Positions 6,471-7,163 of a stretch of DNA of 7,163 nt are shown here, piece after piece. Made by a program: the position numbers and the translations under genes. The stretch comes from Thermoleophilaceae bacterium (lineage in GTDB: Bacteria > Actinomycetota > Thermoleophilia > Solirubrobacterales > JACPNS01), in the NCBI GenBank assembly GCA_016463365.1, contig JAEMRJ010000111.1:1-7163 (forward strand), in the 5' to 3' direction. The notes beneath the pieces are model-generated. The model was not told the DNA's origin. It ran no database searches and saw nothing but the letters and a program-made list of their open reading frames with translations. How positions within the stretch are numbered: position 1 is the first letter of the stretch; each line of letters opens with the position of its first letter.

Positions 6471-7163
6471 CTAGACGCGAGCGAGCGCCTCCACGAGCTC
6501 TTCAACCGCGCCAGCCGAAGCCTTCAGCGCCGCAGTCTCGTCGTCGGTCAGGTCGATCTCGATGATCTCCTCGACGCCTTCGGCACCGATCTTCACCGGG
6601 ACACCGACGAACAGGCCGTCGAGGCCGTACTCGCCCTCGCAGAGAGCGGCGCACGGGATCACGCGCTTCTGGTCGAACACGATCGCGTCGCACATCTCGA
6701 CAGCTGCTGCTGACGGCGCGTAGTAGGCGCTGCCCTTCTGCAGGAACTTGACGATCTCGGCGCCGCCGTCACGCGTGCGCTGGACGATCTCTTCAAGGCG
6801 ACCCGCGCTGATCTTCTGCGAAACCGGGATACCGGAAACGTTGGTGTAGGAGACGACCGGAACCATCGTGTCGCCGTGGCCGCCGAGCACGAAGCCGGTG
6901 ACGTCCTGGGCGGACACGCCGAGCTCCCACGCGAGGAACGTGCGGAAGCGGGCAGAGTCGAGCACGCCGGCCATGCCGATCACGCGCTGACGCGGGAAAC
7001 CGGTGACGTCATAGGCCACGTGGCACATCGCGTCGAGCGGGTTGGTCACGACGATGACGATCGCGTTCGGTGAACGCTCGGCGATCTCCTTGGAGACGCC
7101 GCCGACGATCTCCTTGTTCTTGGCGAGCAGGTCGTCGCGGCTCATGCCCGGCTGACGCGGGAA
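6471..7163 (-). CDS. mdh: NAD-dependent malate dehydrogenase (LDH-like type), C-terminal three quarters
   Basis: This enzyme interconverts malate and oxaloacetate with NAD in the TCA cycle, in the cytoplasm. The window holds 230 codons plus the TAG stop, out of about 310-320 usual for the family; the N-terminal Rossmann glycine motif lies outside. Numbering from the first visible residue (F-P-R-Q-P-G-M-S-R), R3 aligns with the substrate-specificity arginine that marks malate rather than lactate dehydrogenases, and R9 with the mobile-loop arginine. Further on are N41 (VVTNPLD), D69 and R72 (VLDSARFR) and catalytic H96 (LGGHGDTM). The frame continues to the window edge, so the internal ATG at 7145 is not the start. 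The sequence is intact, with no frameshift, and is followed by a strong intrinsic terminator. Confidence 0.95.
   Translation of the reverse strand, partial: FPRQPGMSRDDLLAKNKEIVGGVSKEIAERSPNAIVIVVTNPLDAMCHVAYDVTGFPRQRVIGMAGVLDSARFRTFLAWELGVSAQDVTGFVLGGHGDTMVPVVSYTNVSGIPVSQKISAGRLEEIVQRTRDGGAEIVKFLQKGSAYYAPSAAAVEMCDAIVFDQKRVIPCAALCEGEYGLDGLFVGVPVKIGAEGVEEIIEIDLTDDETAALKASAGAVEELVEALARV

Noticed and set aside
6471..7145. Malate dehydrogenase as a complete 224-residue gene starting at the ATG at 7145
   Set aside because: The frame stays open to the window edge and encodes the conserved PRQPG segment before that methionine. The NAD-binding N-terminus lies outside the window.

Overview
The window is GC-rich, densely packed bacterial chromosome. 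Codons strongly prefer G or C in the third position, GTG is used as a start, and several starts lack a Shine-Dalgarno site but have a TAnnnT box 6-7 bases upstream. Together with the protein sequences this suggests a high-GC actinobacterial lineage. A Thermoleophilia/Solirubrobacterales-type genome is my best guess, but it is an inference from remembered family resemblance, not a search result.

Layout. Bases 1-101 (minus) hold the 5' end of a probable Hsp20 small heat-shock protein. A 55-bp divergent spacer with two back-to-back promoter-like elements separates it from a plus-strand cluster. That cluster is an ABC ATPase (157-912), an 8-TM double-FtsX permease (924-3353) and a small integral membrane protein of unknown function (3386-3880). 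The ATPase and permease form a two-gene MacB/LolCDE/YbbAP-type exporter or membrane-lipid/protein extraction machine, with no membrane-fusion (MacA) partner visible. The membrane protein ends tail-to-tail with, and overlapping by 7 bp, a minus-strand cluster.

Read in transcription order, the minus-strand cluster is a tiny four-cysteine protein (about 5878-6066), an RNase Z-like metallo-beta-lactamase-fold hydrolase (5024-5815), and a membrane-anchored, beta-propeller-like extracytoplasmic protein (3874-5004). The spacers of 62 and 19 nt suggest one transcript. Upstream lies a gene-poor stretch of about 400 bp with several predicted hairpins and the intrinsic terminator of the next gene. The window ends inside malate dehydrogenase (6471-7163, minus, N-terminus outside the window).

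Most of the content is housekeeping or ordinary accessory material. I do not see mobile elements, CRISPR, tRNA or rRNA. The least explained parts are the small CX2CX7CX7C protein with its hydrolase and propeller neighbours, the divergent apparently leaderless promoters, and a calcium-loop-like insertion in the ABC ATPase.
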